The notes beneath the pieces are model-generated. The model ran no database searches. It worked only from the letters and a program-made list of their open reading frames with translations, and was not told the DNA's origin. A program made the translations under genes and the position numbers. DNA of 64,000 bases from Microbacterium sp. Yaish 1 (GTDB lineage Bacteria; Actinomycetota; Actinomycetes; Actinomycetales; Microbacteriaceae), in assembly GCF_002245215.1 (NCBI RefSeq), contig NZ_NPMR01000001.1, positions 620,001 through 684,000 on the forward strand, written 5' to 3'. The stretch's first letter is position 1. Every line of letters starts with the position of its first letter. Shown here one piece after another: positions 26,760-35,035 of this stretch.

Positions 26760-27158
26760 ATGTCCGAACTGCCGAACGTCCGTCCCGCCACCCCCGAGGC
26801 GCCGCAGCAGGCGGCCGGCACGCGACGCGCTCTCTCGGCGATCGAGCTCCTCGCCTTCGCCTGCCAGCTCTTCGCCTTCGCGACCTTCGCGATCTGGGGC
26901 TTCGCAGCGTGGGACTTCCCTCTCAACCTGGTCTTCGGCATCGGCGCGCCCGTCGTCGCGATCCTCCTGTGGGCCCTGTTCGTCTCGCCGCGCGCCGTGC
27001 TCATGGTGCACCCGTTCGTGCGCGCCCTCGTCGAGCTGTTCGTCTACGCCTCGGCGACCATCGCGTGGTGGAGCATGGACCAGGCCTGGATCGGCCTGGT
27101 GTTCGGAGTCATCGCGGTGACCTGCGGCGTGATCGCCGGGCGCCGGCGCCTGTCATGA
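26760..27158 (+). CDS. YrdB/DUF2568 family membrane protein
   Basis: A 132-residue protein with four predicted membrane helices (about 27-46, 52-71, 79-101, 104-124) after a short polar N-terminus. The pattern 'WALFVSPRAV' between helices 2 and 3 is typical of DUF2568/YrdB proteins, whose function is unknown. The stop overlaps the downstream oxidase start (ATGA), so they are cotranscribed. Confidence 0.75.
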   Translation: MSELPNVRPATPEAPQQAAGTRRALSAIELLAFACQLFAFATFAIWGFAAWDFPLNLVFGIGAPVVAILLWALFVSPRAVLMVHPFVRALVELFVYASATIAWWSMDQAWIGLVFGVIAVTCGVIAGRRRLS

Positions 27159-28522
27159 CCGATCCCGACGTCGTCGCCCGGCTCGTGGCCGAGCTCGGCG
27201 ACCGCGTCGACGTCTCGGATGCCGGTCGGGCCGCCGCTCGGGCGGACAAGTCGGGCCAGGCGGCATCCGGATCGGCCCTCGCCGTCGTCCACGCCCGCAC
27301 CGTCGAGGACGTCCAGGCGACGATGCGCATCGCCTCCGCCACCGGCACCCCCGTCGTGCCGCGTGGCGCCGGCACCGGTCTCGCGGGCGGAGCCAACACG
27401 GGCGCGGGTGAGATCGGGCTCTCGCTGCGTTCGATGGACCGCATCCTCGAGGTCCGCCCCGACGACCTCATCGCTGTCGTCGAGCCCGGCATCCTCAATG
27501 GGCAGCTGAACGCGGCGCTCGCGGAGCACGGGCTCTGGTGGGCACCTGATCCCGCGAGCCGCGACATCTCCACCGTCGGCGGCAACATCGCCACCGGCGC
27601 TGGCGGCCTGCTCTGCGCGAAGTACGGCGTGGTGCGGGACGCGGTCCTCGGCCTCGACCTCGTGCTGGCCGACGGTCGCCTGATGAGTCTCGGACATCGC
27701 ACAGTGAAAGGGGTCACGGGCCTCGACCTGACCTCGCTCGTCATCGGCTCGGAGGGCATCCTGGGTGTCGTCGTCGCCGCGACGCTGAAGCTCCGCCGCC
27801 TCGTTCCCGGCGAGGCGCGCACGATCGCCGCGACGTTCACGGATGTCCGCTCCGCGGCCGTGGCGGCATCCGCGGTCACGGCGGCCGGAATCCAACCGGC
27901 GATCATGGAGCTGATGGACGCGACCTCCCTCGCCGCCTCGCACCGCCTCCTCGGGCTTCCCGACCCCACGCCCGGCGCCTCGCAGCTGACGGTTCAGACC
28001 GACGGCCCGGGCGCGACGGCCGAGGCGGAGGCCGTCGTCGCGGTGCTCACGGCCGCCGGCGGCACCGTGCGCCTCGCCGCCGACGACGCCGAGGCCCAGC
28101 AGCTGTGGACGGTGCGGCGGTCGATGCATCCCGCGATGGAGACCCTGGGAACCGCGCTCATCGAGGACGTCTCGGTGCCGCGCAGCGCCCTGCCCGCGAT
28201 GTTCGACGAGATCGCCCGCATCGAGGAGCGCTTCGGCCTGACGATCCCGACCGTCTGCCACGCCGGCGACGGCAACCTGCACCCGAACTTCATCTTCGAC
28301 GGCGACGAGGTCCCGGAGGTCATCTGGGAGGCGGCGGAAGACCTCTTCCAGTCGGCGCTGCGCCTCGGCGGAACGCTCACCGGCGAGCACGGTGTCGGCG
28401 TCCTGAAGCGACGCTGGCTCGCCGACGAGCTCGGCGACGACCAGTGGGAGCTGCAGCGGCGCATCGCGCAGGTGTTCGACCCGGCCGGCATCCTGAACCC
28501 GGGAAAGGTGTTCGCGCCGTGA
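27155..28522 (+). CDS. FAD-linked 2-hydroxyacid oxidase/dehydrogenase (GlcD-like)
   Basis: A 455-residue flavoprotein of the VAO/GlcD family that oxidises D-2-hydroxyacids such as lactate or glycolate. The FAD-binding half shows 'VPRGAGTGLAGGAN', 'STVGGNIATGAGG' and 'GSEGILGVV'. The C-terminal half shows the metal-binding 'CHAGDGNLHPNF' and the closing 'LTGEHGVGVLKRRWL'. No iron-sulfur subunit (GlcF type) is fused or adjacent. The electron acceptor and substrate cannot be specified. Confidence 0.88.
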   Translation: MTDPDVVARLVAELGDRVDVSDAGRAAARADKSGQAASGSALAVVHARTVEDVQATMRIASATGTPVVPRGAGTGLAGGANTGAGEIGLSLRSMDRILEVRPDDLIAVVEPGILNGQLNAALAEHGLWWAPDPASRDISTVGGNIATGAGGLLCAKYGVVRDAVLGLDLVLADGRLMSLGHRTVKGVTGLDLTSLVIGSEGILGVVVAATLKLRRLVPGEARTIAATFTDVRSAAVAASAVTAAGIQPAIMELMDATSLAASHRLLGLPDPTPGASQLTVQTDGPGATAEAEAVVAVLTAAGGTVRLAADDAEAQQLWTVRRSMHPAMETLGTALIEDVSVPRSALPAMFDEIARIEERFGLTIPTVCHAGDGNLHPNFIFDGDEVPEVIWEAAEDLFQSALRLGGTLTGEHGVGVLKRRWLADELGDDQWELQRRIAQVFDPAGILNPGKVFAP

Positions 28523-28932
28523 CCGGGCCCGCCCCCGCAGGCGAGGTCCACGTCAGTGCGGCGGTCGTGACCGACGGTGACGGGCGCACGCTCCTCGTCC
28601 GCAAGCGCGGCACCGAGCGGTTCATGGCTCCCGGCGGCAAACCCGAGCCGGGCGAGTCGGCCGGCGCCGCCCTGGTCCGCGAGCTGCATGAGGAGCTCGG
28701 CGTCGTCGTGGCCGAGCGCGACCTCGTCTACCTCGGGCGGTTCGAGTCGGATGCCGCGAACGAGCCGGGCTTCCGCGTGATCGCCGAGGCGTTCGCGGTC
28801 ACGCTCGATCCCGCGTCGGTGCGTGCCGCCGCCGAGATCGCCGAGGCCCGCTGGCTCACCGCGATCGAGGCCGCCGCACTGCCGCTCGCCCCGCTCAGCA
28901 CCGAGCACCTGCTTCCGCTCGCCTGGGCCTGA
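28519..28932 (+). CDS. NUDIX hydrolase
   Basis: A 137-residue pyrophosphohydrolase. The NUDIX box GX5EX7REUXEEXG is complete: Gly40, Glu46, Arg54-Glu55, Glu58-Glu59, Gly61 in 'GKPEPGESAGAALVRELHEE'. The GTG start overlaps the upstream oxidase stop (GTGA). Substrate not predictable; small single-domain NUDIX proteins often hydrolyse damaged or surplus nucleotides. About 205 bases of its 3' part lie opposite the end of the ROK kinase frame. Confidence 0.9.
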   Translation: MTGPAPAGEVHVSAAVVTDGDGRTLLVRKRGTERFMAPGGKPEPGESAGAALVRELHEELGVVVAERDLVYLGRFESDAANEPGFRVIAEAFAVTLDPASVRAAAEIAEARWLTAIEAAALPLAPLSTEHLLPLAWA

Positions 28933-29804
28933 ACGGCGGCGCCCAGGGCACCCACGGGCACGTCGCGGGGCGCGAGCTCGACCCGCTCGTCCAGGCGCAG
29001 CGACCGCAGGAACGGAGATGCGCCGGCGGATGCGGCGAGCGCGGCCCGCACCGGGACGAGGAGCCGGTCGGCGAGCGCGGATACGCCCCCGCCCAGGACG
29101 ACCGCGTCGACGTCGGTCGTGAGCACCAGGAGCCGGACCGCCGCCTCGACGCCGCGCACCACGTCGGCGCGGATGCCGGCGGCCCGCTCGTCCCCCGCAT
29201 CAGCAGCGTCGAAGACGGCGAGCACCGGCAACGGGGCGGATCCGCCCCAGCGCTCGGCGACGGCTCCCCCGCCCGCGAACGCCTCGATGCATCCGCGCTG
29301 TCCGCAGCGGCAGCGCGGACCGTTCGGGTCGATGGGGACGTGCCCGATCTCGCCGGCCGCGCCGCGCCCGCCGCGGCGGGGCCCCGTCTCATCGACGATG
29401 CCGGCGGCGACGCCGGTCCCGAGGTTGAGGTAGGCGAGCGATCCGCCCGCGGGACGAAGCGCCTGCGCCCCGACCGCCGCGTACCGCACGTCGTTGTCGA
29501 TCGCCGGCCGGACGCCGATCCGCGCCGCCACGGCTGCCGCGAGGTCGTACCGGTCGATCCCGAGGTTCAGGGCATGCTCGACGACACCGCTGCCGGGCCG
29601 GATCTGCCCGGGCACGCCCACGCCGACGGCGACCTCCGGCGCAGCCCCCGCGAGGTCGGCGACGACCGCCGCGACGCCGTCGGCGACGGCATCCCCGCCC
29701 CACCCGGTCGGCCGACGAAGGCGGGCGATCTCGCCGCCGTCATCGTCGACGGACACGGCGAGGATCTTCGTGCCGCCCACGTCGACACCGATGCGCAGCG
29801 TCAT
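28728..29804 (-). CDS. ROK family sugar kinase, with a C-terminal tail antisense to the NUDIX gene
   Basis: A 358-residue kinase of the ROK family, likely phosphorylating GlcNAc, glucose or a related hexose. Seen are the ATP loop 'DVGGTK' (8-13), 'GEIGHV' and the zinc motif 'CRCGQRGC'. Homologous sequence ends near residue 293 ('GALGAAVQA'). The open frame then continues about 65 residues without a stop, antisense to the NUDIX gene, and this tail is low-complexity Ala/Ser. The ATG at 29804 overlaps the permease stop. Last gene of the ABC importer operon; the amino-sugar context favours a GlcNAc-type substrate. Confidence 0.85.
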   Translation of the reverse strand: MTLRIGVDVGGTKILAVSVDDDGGEIARLRRPTGWGGDAVADGVAAVVADLAGAAPEVAVGVGVPGQIRPGSGVVEHALNLGIDRYDLAAAVAARIGVRPAIDNDVRYAAVGAQALRPAGGSLAYLNLGTGVAAGIVDETGPRRGGRGAAGEIGHVPIDPNGPRCRCGQRGCIEAFAGGGAVAERWGGSAPLPVLAVFDAADAGDERAAGIRADVVRGVEAAVRLLVLTTDVDAVVLGGGVSALADRLLVPVRAALAASAGASPFLRSLRLDERVELAPRDVPVGALGAAVQAQASGSRCSVLSGASGSAAASIAVSQRASAISAAARTDAGSSVTANASAITRKPGSFAASDSNRPR

Positions 29805-30766
29805 CCCTTCACGGCCCCCGATACGAGCCCGCCCGACATCCGCCCCTGCACGATGAGGAAGAAGATCACGACGGGGATCGAGATGAGGGTGGATGCCGCC
29901 ATCACCGCGCCCCAGTTCGTCGCGGCCGTCGCCGACTGGAACGACAGCAGCCACGGCGGGAGGGTCAGGTTGTAGCCCTTCATGAGCAGCAGCGCCATCG
30001 TGAACTCGTTCCACGACTGGATGAAGGCGAAGATGCCGGTCGCGACGAGTCCGGGAGCCAGCAGGGGGAACGTGACCTTCCAGAACGCCTGGGTGCGAGT
30101 GCACCCGTCGATCATGGCCGCCTCTTCGAGATCGGCAGGGACACCCGCGACGAACCCGCGCAGCGTCCAGATCGTGAAGGGGATGACGGCGGCGACGTAG
30201 ACGATTCCGAGGCCGATGAGGGTGTTCATCAGACGCCAGTCGTCGATCATGCCGTAGATCGTGAACATCATCGCCTCGCCAGGGATCATCTGCACGATGA
30301 GCACCGCGACGATGAACGATCGCCGCCCGCGGAAGCGGATGCGGGCGACGGCGATCGAGGCGAGGAAGGCCAGCACCAGCGTGACGACGAGCACGCCGAC
30401 GGTCACGAGGGTCGACGAGAGCAGCCCGTGCACGAAGTCGGTCTGCCCGGGGGCCGCCTCGCGCGTCCACGCCGTGGCGTAGTTGCCGAGCGTGAAGTCG
30501 AAGGGGAGGAAGCTCGGGGTGCGGCTGATGATGCTCTCGCCGCGCGTGAACGACATGTTCAGCATCCAATACACCGGGAACACCGAGCACACGAACACCA
30601 CGAGTGCGGCGAGGTTGAGCCCTGCTCGCGAGAGGATGCGGCGACGCGGCGGTCGTCGCACGGCGAGCGAACGCGGCCGGGGACGCTTCGCCCGACCCAC
30701 CTCGCCGACGACCTCGTCGACCCCGATCGTGCCGAGCTGGGTCGCGGGGGTGACCTGGGTGCTCAC
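29801..30766 (-). CDS. Sugar ABC importer permease (MalG/CUT1 type)
   Basis: A 321-residue membrane subunit with about six helices after a 60-residue Arg-rich cytoplasmic N-terminus. The EAA coupling loop is 'LEEAAMIDGCTRTQAFWKV', and the protein ends in 'GLVSGAVKG', a typical CUT1 permease terminus. GTG at 30766 overlaps the stop of the other permease (GTGA). The ATPase is not encoded here; CUT1 importers of actinobacteria usually share a distant MsiK-type ATPase. Confidence 0.9.
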   Translation of the reverse strand: MSTQVTPATQLGTIGVDEVVGEVGRAKRPRPRSLAVRRPPRRRILSRAGLNLAALVVFVCSVFPVYWMLNMSFTRGESIISRTPSFLPFDFTLGNYATAWTREAAPGQTDFVHGLLSSTLVTVGVLVVTLVLAFLASIAVARIRFRGRRSFIVAVLIVQMIPGEAMMFTIYGMIDDWRLMNTLIGLGIVYVAAVIPFTIWTLRGFVAGVPADLEEAAMIDGCTRTQAFWKVTFPLLAPGLVATGIFAFIQSWNEFTMALLLMKGYNLTLPPWLLSFQSATAATNWGAVMAASTLISIPVVIFFLIVQGRMSGGLVSGAVKG

Positions 30767-31734
30767 AGCTCCTCCTCCTTGAGCGTGGTGCGGATGTATC
30801 CCCACGAGAGGGTGAGGAGCAGCACGACCATGAGCACGCCGATCGCGCTCGTGACGCCGAACTCCCCCGGTCCCTGCCGGAAGATGTAGGTCCCGAGCAC
30901 GTTGGTCTCGGAGATGAGGCCGCCGCGCTGCTGCAGCGCGTAGACCTGCGTGAAGATGCGGAGGTTCCAGATGACCTGCAGCACCACGACCACGGTGACG
31001 ACGTTGCGCAGGTACGGGAACACGACGAGTCGGAAGCGCTGCCACCCGACCGCGCCGTCGAGGGATGCCGCCTCGAGCACCTCGGCGGGGACCTGCCCGA
31101 GCGCCGCGTACAGGGTGAAGGCGGCGAAGGGCACGCCCTGCCAGACGACGATCACCGTCAGGACGAAGAAGAACGACCACGGGTTCGCCAGCCACGAGTG
31201 GTTGGTCCAGTCGGTCGACCCGGTCATCGTGTTGAGAGCCCAGTTGACGATGCCGTACTGCGAGTCGAAGATCCACCCCCAGACCGTGGTCGCCGCCAGC
31301 GGCGGCATCGCCCAGGCCAGCAGGAGACCGAGGGAGACGAGGACACGCCATCCGCGCCGCAGGCGCGTCATGAGCACCGCGACCAGGGCGCCGAGCCCCA
31401 CGATCAGCACGGTCATCGCGACCATCAGCCCGAGGCTGCGGACGAGGACGGCCGGGAAGTCGGACTGCGTGAAGACCTCGAGGTAGTTCTCGAACCCGAT
31501 GAAGTCGGGGAGGGTGCCCTGCACCTTGTTGCGGATGGCGTAGTCGGTGAACGACTGCACGAGCATCAGCACGGCGGGGTACCCGACCATCACCCCGAGG
31601 ATGACGAGCGAGGGGCCGAGGAGCGTCAGCGCACCGACGTCGTCGCGGCGCCGGCGTGACCGTTCCCGCGCGCTCGGCGTCGGCGACGCGGGGCCCTTCG
31701 CACGACGGGGCGTGCGCGTGAGGACGTCTGTCAT
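30763..31734 (-). CDS. Sugar ABC importer permease (MalF/CUT1 type)
   Basis: A 323-residue membrane subunit with about six helices. The EAA loop reads 'LEAASLDGAVGWQRFRLVVF', and 'LLGPSLVILGVMVGYPAVLML' forms helix 1. Start ATG at 31734, 65 bases downstream of the substrate-binding gene and separated from it by a strong hairpin. Works with the MalG-type partner and the binding protein. Confidence 0.9.
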   Translation of the reverse strand: MTDVLTRTPRRAKGPASPTPSARERSRRRRDDVGALTLLGPSLVILGVMVGYPAVLMLVQSFTDYAIRNKVQGTLPDFIGFENYLEVFTQSDFPAVLVRSLGLMVAMTVLIVGLGALVAVLMTRLRRGWRVLVSLGLLLAWAMPPLAATTVWGWIFDSQYGIVNWALNTMTGSTDWTNHSWLANPWSFFFVLTVIVVWQGVPFAAFTLYAALGQVPAEVLEAASLDGAVGWQRFRLVVFPYLRNVVTVVVVLQVIWNLRIFTQVYALQQRGGLISETNVLGTYIFRQGPGEFGVTSAIGVLMVVLLLTLSWGYIRTTLKEEEL

Positions 31735-31754
31735 CGTCCTGTCCTCTCTGCGAT

Positions 31755-31793
31755 CGTCGTGGGGCGCGGAGCCCGGCCCCGCGCCCCACGACG
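31755..31793 (-). terminator. Strong hairpin between binding protein and permease genes
   Basis: A perfect 15-bp stem CGTCGTGGGGCGCGG / CCGCGCCCCACGACG with a 9-base loop starts 5 bases after the stop codon of the binding-protein gene. It lies inside the operon. Such hairpins often cause partial termination or stabilise the upstream message, giving more binding protein than permease. Confidence 0.75.
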
Positions 31794-31798
31794 TCCGA

Positions 31799-33058
31799 CT
31801 ACTTGTTGAGGATCGCTTCGATCTGGCCGTCGAGCTCGGTCGCGATCGCCGTGACGTCGCCGCCCTGCGCGATCTTCACGAGGGCGTCCTTGATGACACC
31901 CGACGACTCGACCTCGGACCAGTTCGGGCTCGCCGGCACGGCCTTCGACGATGCGACGGCCTTCGCGGCCTCGGCCGTGATCTCGTCGTCGGGCAGGAAC
32001 TCGGCGAACGAGGTCAGCGCGGGGATGAGCCCGTTCTCGGCGAGGATCTTCTGGTACCCCTCCGAGAGGATGATCTTCAGTGCGGCCTCGGCCTTGTCGG
32101 GAGCGTCCGACTTCGCCGCGATGGCGATGTTCGAGCCTCCCGCGAACACCGGAGCGACCTCACCGGCGGTCATGCCCGGGAGGGCGAACGCCTTTAGGTC
32201 GGCACCGGCGGTCTCGGGGCAGCCCGGGGCCTTCGCGTCGTCGGCGGGCGCGAGGATCGACCACTTCACCCATGCCGGAGCGGACAGGAAGCCGATCTCA
32301 CCGGCGCAGAACGGAACCTGCGGGTCGGTCTCGTCCGCGTCGGCCGGCGCGATCGTCGCGTTCTGGTAGACGTCCTGGAGCATCGTCAGACCCGCGATGC
32401 CGCCCGAGCTGGAGAATCCGCCCTTCCAGGTGTCGCCGTCCTGCGTCGCGATCTCGCCGCCGTTCGCCCAGACGTAGGGCAGCGCGTTGTACCAGTCCTT
32501 GCCGGGGGCGTAGATCCCCGACTTCGTGGCGGTCGTCGCGGCGATGCCGTCGGCGACGTACTCCTCGAGCGTCGTCGGCACCTCGCCGCTGTACGAGGAG
32601 GGCGAGTAGAAGACGATGCGCGACCCCGCGTAGTAGGGGGCGGCGTACAGGCTGCCGTCCGCCGAACCGAGCTCGACGAAGCTCTGCAGCAGCTCGTCGC
32701 CCCCGAGGTCCGCCTCGAGATCGGAGATGTCGAGGAACAGGCCCTGGTCGATGAAGCCCGGCGACTGCGTGTTGCCGACCTCGACCAGGTCGGGCGCGTC
32801 GTTCGATGACAGCGCGGCGACGTAGTTGTCCGCGGTGTCGGCCCAGGTCTTCTCCTCGATGGTGAGCGTCCAGCCCTCGTTCTCGGCTTCGAACGTCTTC
32901 TTGAGGTAGTCGCGCGCGTCCTGCGGCGTGTCGGTGCCGACCAGCCACACGGTCAGGTCTCCGGTCTCGGCGCTCTGTCCCGCGTCGCCGCTCGCGCAAC
33001 CGGCGAGCAGCAGGGCGGAGACACCGAGGAGCGACAGTGCTCCGAGGCTCTTCTTCAT
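31799..33058 (-). CDS. Sugar ABC importer substrate-binding lipoprotein (family 1)
   Basis: A 419-residue secreted lipoprotein with signal peptide and lipobox 'LLAGC' (about 17-21). The mature protein starts with an Asp/Ser/Thr-rich linker and 'LTVWLVGTD', the first strand of a family 1 (MalE-like) binding protein, and ends 'GQIEAILNK'. GAAGGAA lies upstream of the ATG. Probably binds GlcNAc, chitobiose or another oligosaccharide, inferred from the ROK operator shared with hexosaminidase/nagA. Confidence 0.9.
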   Translation of the reverse strand: MKKSLGALSLLGVSALLLAGCASGDAGQSAETGDLTVWLVGTDTPQDARDYLKKTFEAENEGWTLTIEEKTWADTADNYVAALSSNDAPDLVEVGNTQSPGFIDQGLFLDISDLEADLGGDELLQSFVELGSADGSLYAAPYYAGSRIVFYSPSSYSGEVPTTLEEYVADGIAATTATKSGIYAPGKDWYNALPYVWANGGEIATQDGDTWKGGFSSSGGIAGLTMLQDVYQNATIAPADADETDPQVPFCAGEIGFLSAPAWVKWSILAPADDAKAPGCPETAGADLKAFALPGMTAGEVAPVFAGGSNIAIAAKSDAPDKAEAALKIILSEGYQKILAENGLIPALTSFAEFLPDDEITAEAAKAVASSKAVPASPNWSEVESSGVIKDALVKIAQGGDVTAIATELDGQIEAILNK

Positions 33059-33153
33059 GGTGATTCCTTCTTCTCTGGTGTCGACGAGTCGGATGGGCTC
33101 GTCCGGGTGTGGAGCGGGTGGTGCAGGTGGGGCTATGGAGCTGTGGAGCGAGG

Positions 33154-34302
33154 TCAGGAGACGCCGAGGCGTCCTGACAGGACCATGACGGCAGCACCGC
33201 GCAGGACGATGTCCTGCCCCTGCTCCGTCATCCGCACCTGCAGCTCGTCGTGGAACGTGGCGAGCGTGCGGGTGCGCACCGTCTCGGCCGCGGCGCTCGC
33301 GAGCGCCCCGTCGAGAAGTTCCGCGGGGCCGGAGAGCACGATCTCCGACAGGTCGAGAGCGCCGACGATCGGCGCGAGGGCGATGCCCAGGCGCTCACCG
33401 GCGTCGCGCAGAAGTCCTTCGCGGTCGCTCGCGTCGCCGGCATCGATGCGGGCGGAGAGCGAGGGAACCGAGATCCAGGCCTCGAGGCATCCCACCTTGC
33501 CGCAGACGCAGTCGGGGCCGCCGTCGGTGCCCACCGTGACATGCCCGATCTCGCCGGCGGCCGAGCGCGCGCCGCGCAGCGGGTCGCCACCCGTGAGCAG
33601 GCCCGCACCGACACCACGGCCGACCTTCACGAGGATGATGTCGTCGCCGGCACCGCCGAACGTGTGCTCAGCGAGCACCGCGGCGTTGGCGTCGTTGGCG
33701 ACGAGCACCGGCGCGCCGACCGCCTCGCTCAGGATGCCGGTGAGGTCGACCTCCTCCCAGCCGAGGCCGGGCGCCGCGAGCACGACCCCCGCGGCGTCGA
33801 CGACACCCGGGGTGCCGACGCCGACGCCGAGCACGGGCGCGTGCGCGTCGCGCACCAGCGTGCGTGCCAGTTCCACGACCACCGGCAGGATCTCGGTGCG
33901 GTCGCGGGGCACGACAGCCTCGTGACGGGCGACGATCTCGCCGTCGAGGGTCATCACCGCCCCCGTGAAGCGGTCGTTCCCCGAGAGGTCGAGGCCGACG
34001 ATGCGGTGCCCGTCGCGGGCGAGATCGACGAGGATGGCGGGCTTGCCCGGGCCTGCGGCCTCGCGCGTGCCCTGCTCGGCGACGAAGCCGTCGGAGATGA
34101 GCTCTGCGACGAGGTCCGAGATCGTGACGCGCGTCAATCCGGTCTCACGCGCGAGGTCGGCGCGGCTCATCGCTCCCCCGTGGAAGAGCCGCTCGAGCAC
34201 GAGTGCGCGATTGTGCGCCCGAGCGTGCTCGGGGAGGATCTTCGCCCCCGGGCGCCGGGTGCGCGTCGTGCGCCGCGGGGCGTCGGTCTCGGTGCTCGTC
34301 AT
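33154..34302 (-). CDS. ROK family transcriptional repressor (NagC/XylR-like)
   Basis: A 382-residue regulator with an N-terminal winged helix ('AMSRADLARETGLTRVTISD', about 34-53) followed by a ROK sugar-binding domain. The zinc motif is 'CVCGKVGCLEAW'. An ATP-binding loop is degenerate ('DLSGNDR' in place of DxGGT), so it should sense rather than phosphorylate sugars. It heads the importer operon and has the same GTTAG-N5-CTTAC operator as the hexosaminidase operon, so it is probably autoregulated and represses both. Confidence 0.88.
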   Translation of the reverse strand: MTSTETDAPRRTTRTRRPGAKILPEHARAHNRALVLERLFHGGAMSRADLARETGLTRVTISDLVAELISDGFVAEQGTREAAGPGKPAILVDLARDGHRIVGLDLSGNDRFTGAVMTLDGEIVARHEAVVPRDRTEILPVVVELARTLVRDAHAPVLGVGVGTPGVVDAAGVVLAAPGLGWEEVDLTGILSEAVGAPVLVANDANAAVLAEHTFGGAGDDIILVKVGRGVGAGLLTGGDPLRGARSAAGEIGHVTVGTDGGPDCVCGKVGCLEAWISVPSLSARIDAGDASDREGLLRDAGERLGIALAPIVGALDLSEIVLSGPAELLDGALASAAAETVRTRTLATFHDELQVRMTEQGQDIVLRGAAVMVLSGRLGVS

Positions 34303-34306
34303 GTTT

Positions 34307-34321
34307 GTTAGTAGACCTTAC
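34307..34321. promoter_or_regulatory. ROK-type operator upstream of the repressor/importer operon
   Basis: GTTAG-TAGAC-CTTAC has half-sites identical to those of the operator at 23989-24003, with the same flanking GTTT and GGGGCGCG. It lies immediately upstream of the repressor start codon (34302, minus strand). Confidence 0.75.
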
Positions 34322-34355
34322 GAATGGGGCGCGCACAACCCGCGGAAGCGGGTTT

Positions 34356-34370
34356 GCTAGTGATGTTTAC
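34356..34370. promoter_or_regulatory. Second, weaker ROK-type operator
   Basis: GCTAG-TGATG-TTTAC matches the operator with one mismatch in each half-site and has the same preceding TTT. It lies 34 bases from the first site. Paired sites suggest cooperative binding by the repressor. Confidence 0.45.
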
Positions 34371-34474
34371 AAACCTGTTACATCGGCGGTCCGCATCCCG
34401 AGCCGATGTCAAGGGGAACGTTCGAGCGCCGTCCCTCCGTAGGGTGGAGGAATCGCCGCACCGAGGAGAACCCC

Positions 34475-34912
34475 ATGAACCGTCGCCTGACCGCCCTCGC
34501 CGTCACTGCTCTGGCACTCGCCGCCCTGACCGGCTGCACCGGAGGGAACGACTCCGCAACCGGCGGCGCGAGCCCCGCGAGCACCCAGTCGGTCGAGGAG
34601 GCGTGCACCCAGGTCGACGACGTCATGACCGAGGCGACGCAGGGCATCCAGGAGATCGACCCCTCCGACCCCGCCGCCGCGGCCGGCGCACTGCGCACGA
34701 TCTCGGACGGCATGGGCGACGCGGCCGCCGAGGTGACGAACGCAGAGGTGTCCGGCATCCTGCCCGATCTCCAGACCGCGTTCTCATCGGCCGCCGACTC
34801 GATGGAGGCCGTCGCCGCCGGCGACACCGATCGGGCGACCGAGCTCACGACGGCACTGAGCGACGTGCAGGGCAGCATCGACACGTACACCGACCTCTGC
34901 GGCACCAACTGA
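34475..34912 (+). CDS. Small secreted lipoprotein of unknown function
   Basis: A 145-residue lipoprotein. A signal peptide of about 20 residues ends in lipobox 'LTGC', followed by a Gly/Ala/Ser linker. The mature part is a mostly helical acidic segment ('SVEEACTQVDDVMTEATQ...') with a pair of cysteines, near the start and in the C-terminal 'YTDLCGTN', which may form a disulfide. GAGGAG precedes the ATG. Divergent from the ROK repressor. No known domain recognised. Confidence 0.75.
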   Translation: MNRRLTALAVTALALAALTGCTGGNDSATGGASPASTQSVEEACTQVDDVMTEATQGIQEIDPSDPAAAAGALRTISDGMGDAAAEVTNAEVSGILPDLQTAFSSAADSMEAVAAGDTDRATELTTALSDVQGSIDTYTDLCGTN

Positions 34913-34918
34913 CCGTCG

Positions 34919-34938
34919 GGCGCGATCCGGTTCGCGCC
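34919..34938 (+). terminator. Hairpin terminator after the lipoprotein gene
   Basis: GGCGCGA / TCGCGCC, a 7-bp stem starting 6 bases after the stop codon. Confidence 0.6.
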
Positions 34939-35004
34939 GCTGCATAACGCTCTGGTTTCACTCAGGCCGCTCTCGGACTGCTGTCGCGTACCATGAGTTC
35001 CGAG

Positions 35005-35020
35005 TGCGCGTTAACGCGCA
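35005..35020. promoter_or_regulatory. 16-bp perfect palindrome before the L,D-transpeptidase
   Basis: TGCGCGTTAACGCGCA is a perfect palindrome ending 15 bases before the GTG start. It could be an operator or a small hairpin near the ribosome site GGGGG. Confidence 0.5.
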
Positions 35021-35035
35021 GACGGGGGTACAGCG

